DNA of 64,000 bases, taken from the NCBI GenBank assembly GCA_943736015.1, contig OX031072.1:18193501-18257500 (forward strand), read 5' to 3'. The notes beneath the pieces are model-generated. The model worked only from the letters and a program-made list of their open reading frames with translations. It had not been told where the DNA came from and ran no database searches. Below, in pieces: positions 53,690-63,802 of this stretch. Within the stretch, counting starts at the first letter, position 1, and each line of letters starts with the position of its first letter. Position numbers and translations under genes: made by a program. The DNA comes from Tridacna crocea. Lineage: Eukaryota > Mollusca > Bivalvia > Cardiida > Cardiidae.

Positions 53690-54409
53690 CAAAACTTGAA
53701 AAAGGGACACAACTATGTAAAACCTTTTTAAAAAAGTTGTTGTTTTGGAAAGTGTTGTGTTCGATTGACTGAACTTATTTCTACAATAGCCTATCAGTTC
53801 ATGTTATAGAGTTATCTTGGATCTGCATGATCTGTTGATTCATTGAAAGGTGTTTCATGACGTACGCAACAGTAAATTACTTCTTCATGTATGTCTTGAG
53901 CTTTGCAACTGCTAGAACAGGACTCTGGGGTATTTTACCAAAGTACACTCCCATGAAAACCATAATGGCCAAAACGAAACACAGTAGGTATTTAACAGCA
54001 TTTGAATTGATATACCAATTAAAAATATGAAATCAATGTGAAGAAGGTATTCATTCATTATACCTTCGGTCCAAGTGTTAGTTTCCAGACAGACAAATTA
54101 ATTTAAAAACTGTGTTAACACCTGTTTCTTTGTTTACTATTTGCCTGATTTTTTAAATTTATTTCTCTGCCAGTAACCAACATATGGGCTGACCATCTGG
54201 TAACAGACTGTCATCTCCACAATATTTTGCATACATTTAAATGGTGTAACTTAAATTTAAATGTAATAACTGCTTTGACATTTTGGCCTTTACCAGGGCT
54301 AACCCGCTTTCAGTAAACAATGAACCACAGACTTTTATATCATATATTTCATCCATCAAAGCATACAAGGCCTACTTCGGAACTTTAAGATAAAAATGCA
54401 TTTGGGCCA
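53690..54409. other. Stretch with one dispersed repeat
   Basis: 54066-54265 matches 19690-19890 in diverged form. The rest is unrecognised. Confidence 0.5.
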
Positions 54410-54668
54410 TTCTCTGTGAAAAGAAGTTTTAATGCATTTGCAAAAACTATCATTCTAGGTCAAGCTTGTACAGTCTGCACAGGCTGACCCGGGCTGAAAC
54501 CTTTTGCTTTTGGTTAATTTTCTGCTGGTCCAAGGAATGGTTTATGTCGTGATTCAGTAACTTGTTGCATAAAATGGATTTTAAGCATCCATGCCGAGGT
54601 GATGAATTGCTTGATTCAATGCACCACAGATATGCATTAAGCCCACTTTTCAAAGAGTATGGATCATT
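54410..54668. mobile_element. Family D MITE, complete but diverged
   Basis: Left ATTCTCTGTGAAAAGAAGTT TTAATGCATTTGC. The reverse complement of the right end is ATACTCTTTGAAAAGTGGGC TTAATGCATATC. The inner GTCTGCACAGGCTGACCCGGG is near the left side. Confidence 0.68.
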
Positions 54669-54687
54669 TGTAATGTACATATTATAC

Positions 54688-54711
54688 AAAAAAAAAAAAA
54701 AAAAAAAAAAT
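54688..54711. repeat. Poly-A run
   Basis: About 24 consecutive A immediately after the family D element. Confidence 0.9.
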
Positions 54712-54839
54712 CAGTAAGTTCTGGTCAAACTATGTTATAAGTAGCATGAAGGCAGAGCTTCAAGGACAGTTCCATTCTATAAACTATGATTATATGTAAA
54801 CTATGATTATACAAAAATAAAATTACAACTTGTGTTGAT

Positions 54840-55030
54840 CAAAAGCATTTGCAGACAACAAAATTAATACAAAATGCAGTAAATATATTTGTCTTTGAAT
54901 GTGTAGAAAACAATGTGTAAAAAGGAGAAAATGCTGGTTACTAGTATTTTCTCCTTTTCCCATAATTTTTTCCACACAATTTCTTTTGTGGTCATCGAAA
55001 TTCGAGATTGTGTAATAAATAGTTCAGAAA
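54840..55030. mobile_element. Family A MITE, decayed
   Basis: AAAAGCATTTGCAGACAACA, AACAATGTGTAAAAAGGAG … CTCCTTTTCCCATAATTTTTT, GAGATTGTGTAATAAATAG. Confidence 0.7.
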
Positions 55031-55221
55031 TAAAAATACACATTATTGTACCCAACAGTATTTACAAAACCACCTTAATATCAAAACAACACATATTCCT
55101 TTAGGCAGTCAAGCATGAATAAACAATTGTTAAAACGAAAAAAAATATTCATAGTTGATAATTTTTTTGCATTGCATTCGGACCTTAAAAAGCAGATGAG
55201 CCATGCACTCTCAAAAGCAAC

Positions 55222-55456
55222 TTAAACTCATTACCAATCGACAATATTTTAGGCTTGTCCAAATCGAAAGCATTAGATTTTGCAGAAGACAAAATGAAAG
55301 TGACTGATAATTCGAAATTAGTTTTGTGAAGGACAGAAAACATTGTCGGAAAAGGAGAAAAACTGATTACCAGCAGTTTCGCCTTTTTCCACAATGTTTT
55401 CAAAAGGCTCTTTTTCCAGGGGCGTCAAAAGTAGGGATTGTGTGGTAATGGGTTAA
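55222..55456. mobile_element. Family A MITE
   Basis: TTAAACTCATTACCAATCGAC at left, AACATTGTCGGAAAAGGAG … CCTTTTTCCACAATGTT palindrome with partly opened centre, GTGTGGTAATGGG-TTAA at right. Confidence 0.88.
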
Positions 55457-55700
55457 TGCACCTCCGTAATGCACAAAATGCATCTCTGATGTAATACATA
55501 TACAAGCAAGCCATTACATAACTAGGGATCCATAAAATCTACTTTATTTAAGAAAGGACTGAACCAAGAGGTAGACTGGTCTTTTGGCATGCTGAATATT
55601 GACCAACAGCAACATTTGTTGACCAGTTTCGGCCTGTGCAGGTGAGCTGCACCACCTTTTTCTGCAGATGCATTTAACCTCTTTTCACAGAGTATGGCTT
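55453..55700. mobile_element. Family D MITE, starting at the TTAA of a family A copy
   Basis: TTAATGCACCTCCGTAATGC at left, CCAGTTTCGGCCTGTGCAGG and TTTTTCTGCAGATGCATTTAA CCTCTTTTCACAGAGTATGG at right, in the order of the copy at 4078-4290. Confidence 0.65.
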
Positions 55701-55738
55701 CTGTTTTCGTGTTTTACATGTTTGTGATGGACACTGAA

Positions 55739-55949
55739 TTAACTGTTTACTACACAATCCTGACCTTTAGAGACATGAGAAAGAAGCCTTTCAAAAATAC
55801 TGTTTGAAGAGGACAAAATGCTGATAACCAGCATTTTCTCCTTTACCCACAATATTTTTTATCCTTCCCCCCCAAAATCTCAACTTTTTAGGCACATTTA
55901 TTTTGCCATCTACAAATGCTTTTATTTGCTATTGGTAAGAAACCGTTAA
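55739..55949. mobile_element. Family A MITE
   Basis: TTAACTGTTTACTACACAATC at left, GCTGATAACCAGC centre, TATTGGTAAGAAACCG-TTAA at right. The outer palindrome arm is worn on the left side. Confidence 0.8.
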
Positions 55950-55974
55950 AGGTTTAATGTATTGTAGTAAAGAT

Positions 55975-56194
55975 TTAACCCTTTACCACATGAGGCATTT
56001 CTATGGCATCTCTAATTGACCCTAAATAACAGCAAGGATGAAGCCATTTCTTATGTGTAAATGACACCTTTATGGAAAAACATAAATGACACCTGTATGG
56101 AAATCATGGAGCAATTTCACCTTTTGCCCCAATGTTTTCCAAAGGCTCCTACAAGCAATGTGTAGAAATGAGTATCTATGGAGTAAAGGGTTAA
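55975..56194. mobile_element. Family A MITE, subtype A2, hairpin largely lost
   Basis: TTAACCCTTTACCACATGAGG at left, GAGTATCTATGGAGTAAAGG G-TTAA at right, as in 33427-33656. Internally a 35-bp piece (AATGACACCT…TATGGAAA) is duplicated and one palindrome arm is missing. Confidence 0.78.
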
Positions 56195-56526
56195 TGGATC
56201 AGTATAAGGCTAAGGTGGAAGGTTATTAAGTTCATATCAAAATGTCATTTTCACTCATCTGTCTCGAAATCACCTGCAGTGCCTTGCCACTGATTGTGTT
56301 CTTTTGTTTTGGAAACAAATAAACAAAACTGTAACAAGTAAGATTATTTCCTTTTTTTTCCTTTTGCCATAACAGATTTTTTTTTCCTTTCCTTTGCTAA
56401 CTTGCCAGTAATAAGGAAAAAACACAGAATGAAATGAAATGGAAACAGTTTCCATATGCGTTGGGTCATCAAGATCTACCTGACATTCTGTTTAAAACAG
56501 TATTGAACAAAGTAATTTACGAAATT

Positions 56527-56750
56527 GACCCTTTACCATGCCTTCACAATCCTGAGGAAGACAGAACATGAAAAGGTTTCGGGAATGGTAAAGATTCTTG
56601 TAAACTCAGTTTTCCCCTTTTTCCCCCAATATGTTTTCTACCCATTTCAAAGACAAAATCCCCATTACTTGAGCAACATTTTTATGCCTTCTACTAATGC
56701 ATTCAATTTAGGAATGTAAAATTCTGGTAAAGTACTAACTTGGAAACTAC
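56527..56750. mobile_element. Family A MITE, strongly decayed
   Basis: GACCCTTTACCATGCCTTCA at left, CCTTTTTCCCCCAATATGTTTTC arm, ATTCTGGTAAAGTACTAA at right. Confidence 0.55.
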
Positions 56751-56794
56751 ATCTTCAAAATTAAAGCTAAATTCCTAATGGGTTCATCTGTTTT

Positions 56795-56958
56795 CACAAT
56801 CGCAAATTTTAACAACCCTGGAGAGTCTTTTGAAAACTTTGTAGGAAAAGGAGAAAATGCTGATAACCAGCATTCACTTTCAGAGAGGTTTACAGTCACA
56901 TCAGCGACATGTCACTTGCTTTCAATTTGGTCCTGTCCGAAATTTGTCATGTGGTAAA
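56795..56958. mobile_element. Family A MITE fragment
   Basis: AACTTTGTAGGAAAAGGAG AAAATGCTGATAACCAGCATT, then CTTTCAATTTGGTCCTGTCC and TGTGGTAAAGAGCTAA; the right outer arm is deleted. It adjoins truncated element E8. Confidence 0.65.
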
Positions 56959-56959
56959 G

Positions 56960-57819
56960 AGCTAATTATTCATTAAGCCATGTTTATTTACGGATCATAT
57001 TTTTGCAAACAATCTTTGAAAAGGGTCATCCAAGGAACATTTCTGTGAAATCATTTCAAAATCTGACAAGCGGTTTCAGAGAAGAAAATTTTTTTAAAAG
57101 AATTTCTTCATTTCCGTATAGTGCAAGTAGCCTCTAATCACCAGAGCCATGGTTCTTAAAGGATCAAAATTTCATGAACATTTTTTGAAAAGGGTCACCC
57201 AAGGAACATCTCTGTGAAATTATTTAAAATTCTGACCAGCGGTTTCAGAGAAGAATTTTAAAGAATTTCATTTCTGTATAGTGCAAGTAGCAACCATTCA
57301 CCAGAGCCATAATTCTTGATGGATCAAAATTTTGAGATCAGTTTTTGAAAAGGTCACCCAAGGAACATCTCTGTGAAATTATTTCAAAATCTGACCAGAG
57401 GTTTCAGAGAAGAATAATTTTAAGAATTTCTTCATTTCTGTATAGTGCAAGTAGCCCCCATTCACTAGAGCCATGTTTCTTGACGGATCAAAATTTCACG
57501 AACAATTTTTGAATAGGGACATCTAAGGAACATCTCTCTGAAATTATTTCAAAATCTGTCTAAAGGTTTTAGAGAAGATTCTTAAAGAATTTCCTAGAAA
57601 ATTCCATTTGGTTGCCATGGCAAACAGTGTTTTTGATCGAATAAAATTCTGTGAACAATTTTTAAAGAAGACCTCCCAAGGAACAATCCAGCCAAGTTTG
57701 GTACAAACTGGCCCAGCAGTTTAGGAGGAATTGATGTTTAAAGAATTGTTGATGACGTACGACAGACACCAGGTCATCCTAAAAGCTCCCCTTGAGCATG
57801 TTGTGCTCAGGTGAGCTAA
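56960..57819 (+). mobile_element. Tandem-core element E8 (type B), 5'-truncated
   Basis: It begins within a type B unit (AAGCCATGTTTATTTACGGA), has about four units, the 3' domain, hairpin GAGCATGTTGTGCTC and AGGTGAGCTAA. No head. Confidence 0.85.
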
Positions 57820-58111
57820 AAATACTGGTAACCAGCATTTACCCACAATGTTTTCTTCCTTGTCAAAGACAAAGAATGTCACAAGAGGTACATTTATTTC
57901 GTTGCCTGCACATAAGTTGGCCTTGTACAAAATTTTGTCCTGTTGTAAAAAGATAACTACAAAATGGCAAATGTAATACGTATGTTCAGACAGCATGTAA
58001 GAGGCACACATAATCACAAACTGAAGGGCAATACGACTCAAATATCTCGTATCAATTATGAATAAAGTTACTATTGAAATACAGGCAAACCTATCTATCT
58101 TACAGCCAACC

Positions 58112-58339
58112 TTAACCCTTTCCCAAACGGCAGATTTTGGACCAGACCAAATTGGAAGCATTTTGCTGATGACAAATTAACAGTTGCTGAAAAGATGATT
58201 TTTATATATGATAGGGTAGAAAACATTGTGGGAAAAGAGAAAATGCTGGTTACCAGCATTTTCTCCTTTTCCCACTATGTTTTCAAAAGGCTTCTTTTCC
58301 TGACCCGTAAAAACCAGGGATTGTTTGGGAAAGGGTTAA
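58112..58339. mobile_element. Family A MITE, full length (228 bp)
   Basis: TTAACCCTTTCCCAAACGGC at left, GCTGATGACAAATTAACAGT block as in 28955-29196, palindrome with GCTGGTTACCAGC, TTTGGGAAAGGG-TTAA at right. Confidence 0.92.
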
Positions 58340-58725
58340 TAAAGCAACTAACTGCTGTAAGAAACCATTATTTTGACTACATATCATACTGTTCTAGAGT
58401 CATCTTGATTAATTTTAAAGGGCTTTTAAAATCTTTGTGAGAAAAGAAGAAAATGCTGATTGCCAGGATTTTCTTTTTTTTTCCACAATGTTTTAAAATC
58501 TTTCAAAGATATTTTATGATCCATTAGACTTCTTGTCTGCAAAAAGCCTTTCCACTAAATCTTTGATTGACTGAATGGTGTTTTAGGTCACTTCCAAACT
58601 TATTTTAGTGATTTCAAGACAAAAGCTAACATATTCATCCATGTCCTGAGTTTTACCATACCAAGCTAAGCCTCGAAAGCTGTCCAAAATTACACAATCC
58701 ACTGCTGTGTGATTCCACCTTTTTC

Positions 58726-60050
58726 CTTGGTCCTGTATCGCTCACCTGAGTACTAAGCAGTCAAATCAAACTGGTGACCCCTGGAGCAGAGCTATTTTTG
58801 ATTCCAGGGGCATCCTAAGAAAAAAAAACTTGGTAGAGGTCCACTAGGAGATTCTACTTACAAAATATCAAAGCTCTACACCTTCTAGTTTCAGAGAAGT
58901 AAAATTTTAAAGTTTTCCATCTTTGTTCGTATGTTTCGAACTTGAGACCCCTGGGGCAGGGCAAGTTTGGACCCCAGGGGCATTGTATAAAGATACTTTG
59001 TAGAAGTCCAATAAGAGATGCTAAAAACCAAATATCAAAGCTCTACTCCTTCTAGTTTCAGAGATGAAGAATTTTAAAGTTTTCCTTCTTTATTTCTGTG
59101 TTTTAAACTTGTGACCCCCGGGGTGGGGTCATTTTTGACCCCAGAGACATTATATGAACAATCTTGGTAGTTTCAGAGAAGAAGAATTTTAAAGTTTTCC
59201 TTCTTTATTTCTATGTTTTAAACTTGAGAGCCCTGGGTCAGGGTCAGTTTTGACCCAAGGGACATCATATGAAAAATCTTGGTAGAGGTCCACTAGGACA
59301 TGCTACATATCAAATATCAAAGCTCTGCACCTTCTAGTTTCACAGAAGAAGAATTTTAAAGTTTTCCTTCTTTGTTCCTATGATTCAAACTTCAGACCCC
59401 CAGGGCAGGGCCAGCTTTGGCCCCAAGGGCATGAAATGAAAAATCTTGGTAGAGGTTCACTAGGAGATGCTAAAAACCAAATATCAAAGCTCTACTCCTT
59501 CTAGTTTCAGAGAAGAAGAATTTTTAAGTTTTCCTTCTTTATTTCTATGTTTTAAACATGTGACACCTGGGGCAGGGCCAGTTTCAATCCCAGGGACATC
59601 ATATGAACAATCTTGGTAGAGGTCCACTAGAACATGCTACATACCAAATATCAAAGCTCTGCACCTTCTAGTTTCAGAGAAGAAGAATTTTAAAGTTTTC
59701 CTTCTTTGTTCCTATGTTTCAAACTTCTGACCCCCCTGGGGTGGGGCCTGTTTTGAGCCCAGGGGCATCAAATGAAAAATCTTGGTAGAGGTCCACAAGG
59801 AGATGCTATGTACCAAATTTCAAAGCTCTACACCTTCTACTTTCAGAGAAGAAGATTTTCAAAGATTTTGCCTTTTCTTTTTCCTATGGGTGGAATTCAA
59901 TCTCTTGAACAACTTTGGTAGAGCTTCACCCAAGGAACATCCCTGCCAAGTTTCATCAAGATTGGCCCAGTGGCTTAGGAGGAGAAGATGTTTAAAGAAA
60001 TTGTGGACGACGCACGACTGACATTGGGCGATCACAAAAGCTCACCATGA
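58726..60050 (+). mobile_element. Tandem-core element E9 (type A), both ends shortened
   Basis: The partial head TTGGTCCTGTATCGCTCACC keeps only one hairpin arm. About six type A units follow, then the 3' domain to GCGATCACAAAAGCTCACCATG. The terminal hairpin and AGGTGAGCTAA are missing. Confidence 0.82.
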
Positions 60051-60196
60051 AAGTAAGAGGCTACTTTCTATTTCATATTCTGTGACTTCTGAAGCGAATT
60101 CGAAAGTATAATATTTGCAAAATCACCCACAGCAAAAGCATGCACCTGGCTCATCAAGCAAATCTGTAAGACGACCATCATTTCTTCAAATCTGCA

Positions 60197-60426
60197 TTAA
60201 CTCGTTACCACACCAGAAAGTTTTAGACTGGTCCAAATTGAAAGCATTTGCAGACGACAAAATAAAGGTGACTGAAAAATTAAAACTTGCTTTGGGAAGG
60301 GTAGAAAACACTGCGGGAAAAGGAGAAAATGCTGATTACCAGCATTTTCTCCTTTTCCTACAGTGTTTTTCAAAAGCCTTCTTTCTCAGGGTCGTTAAAA
60401 TTCGTGATTGTGAGATAAAGAGTTAA
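60197..60426. mobile_element. Family A MITE, full length (230 bp)
   Basis: TTAACTCGTTACCACACCAG at left, TTAGACTGGTCCAAATTGAA, GCAGACGACAAAATAAAGG, AACACTGCGGGAAAAGGAG … CTCCTTTTCCTACAGTGTT, GTGAGATAAAGAG-TTAA at right. Confidence 0.9.
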
Positions 60427-60775
60427 GAGATTTTCAGCAGTATACAATTTGTAGTACCTACCTCCAGCAGATACATTTAGATCATACTGTGACCCTTTAC
60501 CATACAACAAGATTTTAAAATTGTCCAAATTGAAAGAATCTTCAGAAGGCAAAGCAAATTAGGATAAAAAAGCAGGATTACCTTTACTGAATGAAAACAA
60601 TTTCAGACTAAACAAAAGTGAAGCAATTTGCAGACAACAAATAAAAGACAACCCTCATGACTAAATTTGTCCATGTAAGTTACCACTGTTTTCCTTTTTT
60701 TCTGACAGCGTTTTCAAATTTTAAAGGCCTCTTACTTGTTGTTAAAAAATTTTGGCAAAAGATTAAATTTTGCCC

Positions 60776-60976
60776 TTAACCCTTTCCCATACCTGAAAGA
60801 GTTTGCAGACAAATATTCTAAATTTGATGAAAATGGGAGAAAGTTCTCCTAAAGGGAAGAAAACACTGGGAAAAGGAGAAATTGCTCATTACCAGCAATT
60901 TCTCCTTTTCCCACAGTGTTTCCAAAGACTTGTACTACAGACACAAAAAACCAGGGCTTGTTTGGGAAAGTGTTAA
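60776..60976. mobile_element. Family A MITE, subtype A2
   Basis: TTAACCCTTTCCCATACCTG at left, GAGAAATTGCTCATTACCAG CAATTTCTCC centre, TTTGGGAAAGTG-TTAA at right. The centre has one mismatch that breaks the CTCG/CGAG pairing seen in the copies at 17.34 and 33.55 kb. Confidence 0.85.
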
Positions 60977-61194
60977 CTGGTTAAAAAAGCCTTTTCAGGG
61001 TTTTATAATCCTAGTAAAGAAGGCTATTATAAGATTGAGAGAAAGGAAAAAAACATTGGTAAGCAGTTTTTTCTTTTATTTCTACAAATTTTGCAACCTT
61101 TTCAAGACTAATTTTGATAATAAGGCCTCATTTAATTTTTAATCTGCAATTGCATTCAATTTGTACAAGTCTAAATATTTGTTTGGTAAAAGGT

Positions 61195-61330
61195 TATGAG
61201 TAGACAACAATGATGAGAACAAAGAAAATGCTGGTGACCAGCATTTTCTCCTTTAGCAACAGTTACTATGTTTTTATATGCACTTTTGTCAGGATTTTTA
61301 AACTTTGTGGCTGAGTGGTAAAGAGTTAAT
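61195..61330. mobile_element. Family A MITE fragment
   Basis: AAAATGCTGGTGACCAGCATTTT centre with CTGAGTGGTAAAGAG-TTAA at right; left half missing. Confidence 0.55.
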
Positions 61331-61466
61331 CTTTGTGGCTAAAAAAAAAAAAAGTTCCTAACAAGTATTGAAAATAATTACAAATCCACATGTAACAGCT
61401 ATTTGCAAAATATCTGTTTCTTAAATATACAATGTCAGCTAGATAAAAACAGCAACTTTTTACAAT

Positions 61467-61685
61467 TTAACCCTTTACCAATCAATCCCTGGTTTTTAGG
61501 ACCCTGAGATAGAAACCTTTTGAAAACAATGTATGGAAGGAGAAAATGCTGCTAACCAGCATTTTCTCCTTTTACCAGAATGTTTTCTCCCCTGCTGGAA
61601 ACATTTCAATTTTTGAGTTATATTTGTCGTCTGCAACTGCTCTGAATATGAACCAGACTAAAATTTTGTCATTTGGTCAAGAGTT
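61467..61685. mobile_element. Family A MITE
   Basis: TTAACCCTTTACCAATCAATC at left, CTGAGATAGAAACC block, GCTGCTAACCAGC centre, ATTTGGTCAAGAG at right with TTAA worn to TTCC. Confidence 0.82.
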
Positions 61686-61999
61686 CCCATAACCACTTTG
61701 ACATTTTAAACCTTTCTTAGGCTTTCCCATGCTTTAACAACTTCATGCACTAAGGCTTTATAAAGCATCACAAGAAAGGAGCAAAATACTGGTAGCCAAG
61801 TTTTAGGTTTTCATTTTGGAAAAGTCTAAAATTTTATTGTCTGGTAGAGAAGTAATACATGGTCTAAAGATCTGTTTTGCAAATATCATTCTTTACAAGC
61901 AATTACATATTTCCTCACATAGTTTTCTCTGTAACTCACAATCAATTTAAACTTGATTTTAATGCATTCACAACAAGCTTTTTTATATAACACTTTGAA

Positions 62000-63206
62000 A
62001 ACAAGAGGGCCAAGATGGCCCTGGATCGCTCACCTAATTTTTTGAGAGGACCATAGCCATTTTTTTTTTAAAGGTATTGAAACACTGGCAACAAAATCAC
62101 TACTTTGCCAAGCAATTTTCAAAAGGTCATTTGTAAAAGTCCTTTCAAAATCTTACTTTTCGTTTCAAAAAAAGAGAATTTTTAGGAGTTACTTAATTTC
62201 CATACAGTGCAAGTACCCCCATTCACCAAAGCCATGTTTCTTGACCCATCAAAATTTCATGAATAAATTTTGAAAAGGGTCATTCAAGGAACATTCCTGT
62301 GAAATTATTTTAAAATATGACTTGTTTCAGAAAAGAATTTTCAAGAATTTCTTCATGTCCATATAGTGCAAGTAGCCCCCATTCACCAGAGCCATGTTTC
62401 TTGATGGATCAAAATTTCATGAACAAATTTTGAAAAAGGTCACCCAAGGAACATTGCTGTGAAATTATTTTAAAATCTGACTAGCCATTTCAGAGATGAA
62501 GAATTTTCAAGAATTTCTTCAAGTAGCCTCCATTCACCAGAGCCATGTTGCTCGATGAAACAATATTTCACGAAAAAATTTTTAAAAGGGTCACCTATGG
62601 AACATCTCTGTGAAATTATTTCGAAATCTGACCAGCCATTCGAGAGAAGAAGAATTTTTAAGAATTTCTTCATTTCCCTATAGTGCAAACGAGTAGCCCC
62701 CATTCACCAGAGCCATGTTTCTTGACAAATAAAAATTTCACGAACATTGTTTTTAAAGGGTCACCCAAGGAACATCTCTGTAAAATTATTTAAAAATCTG
62801 AGCAGTGGTTTCAGAGAACAAAAATTTTTTAAGAATTTCTTCATTTCTGTATAGTGCAAGTAGCCCACATTCACTAGAGCCATGTTTCTTGACAGATCAA
62901 AATTTCACGAACAACTTTTGAAAAGGGTCACCCAAAAAACATCTCTGCGAAATTATTTTAAAATCTGCCCAGTGGTTTCAGAGAAGAAGATTTTTAAAGA
63001 ATTTCTTAGAAAATTCCATTGCTATGGCAACCAGAGTTTTTGACAGAATCAAATTTCTGTGACCAATTCCTAAAGAGGAGCTCCAGCAAAGTTTGGTCCA
63101 AATTGGCCCAGCAGTTTAGGAGGAGTTGATGTTTAAAGAATTGTTGACGACGAACGATGGGTGATCCTAAAAGCTCCCCTTGAGCACATTGTGCTCAGGT
63201 GAACTA
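62000..63206 (+). mobile_element. Tandem-core element E10 (type B)
   Basis: Head AACAAGAGGGCCAAGATGG and CGCTCACCTAATTT, left region as in E7, about six type B units, 3' domain (GCTATGGCAACCAGAG, GGAGGAGTTGATG), hairpin GAGCACATTGTGCTC, AGGTGAACTAA. Confidence 0.88.
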
Positions 63207-63219
63207 AAAAGTAAAACAT

Positions 63220-63335
63220 GTTCAAGACCCATAGAAAAAAGCATAGGGAAAAATGCTTTGGATAAAGGGATGAAAATGCTGGTTACCAGCATTTTCTCTT
63301 TTTCCTGTAGTGTTTCCCCTATTTTAACAGTTTTC
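63220..63335. mobile_element. Family A hairpin fragment
   Basis: GAAAATGCTGGTTACCAGCATTTTC with outer arms AGGGAAAAATGC…TTTTTCCTGTAGTG worn. Confidence 0.55.
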
Positions 63336-63429
63336 AGGCAGACCACATTATCATCTGAAGGATGGAGAGTACTGATCAAACAACAGCTGTCAATCAAATA
63401 CATTGGCCCAAGAGTGCTCATCTAAGTAA

Positions 63430-63473
63430 AATGACAAAAGCTCACTTTGAGCATGTATGCTCAGATGAGCTAA
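63430..63473 (+). repeat. 3' terminal remnant of a tandem-core element
   Basis: ACAAAAGCTCACTTTGAGCA-TGTA-TGCTCAGATGAGCTAA keeps only the terminal hairpin and end of the E1-E10 class, about 220 bp beyond E10. Confidence 0.7.
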
Positions 63474-63802
63474 AAATCAATAAACCAAACGGTGATTATG
63501 GTTTTATTCTATTAAAAGCAGAAGCTGTTTTCCCAGGATATTCTGAATCATTAGCAATTACGACTATAAATAAATGTGCTGTAGATCACCAGTCTTTTAT
63601 TTAATTTCTACATCCATATTTTTTTTAAAACTTAAAATCACAATTGCAACACTTTTTTCTTAATTTTTCCTATGTTCATTTATCTACAACGATAACTTCA
63701 TTGCTACAACATCTTCTGATTATGGCCCAGATCTTATCTGAGCCATAATGGTAATGTGAGTCTTGAACCACCAGGCTATCTACAGTATAACATTATGTTG
63801 AC

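Noticed and set aside
14084-63300. Recurring peptide VENIVGKGENAGYQHFLLFPQCF in many open frames as a conserved small protein
   Set aside because: It is the translation of the family A palindrome, appears on both strands because the DNA is palindromic, and has no consistent start or stop.
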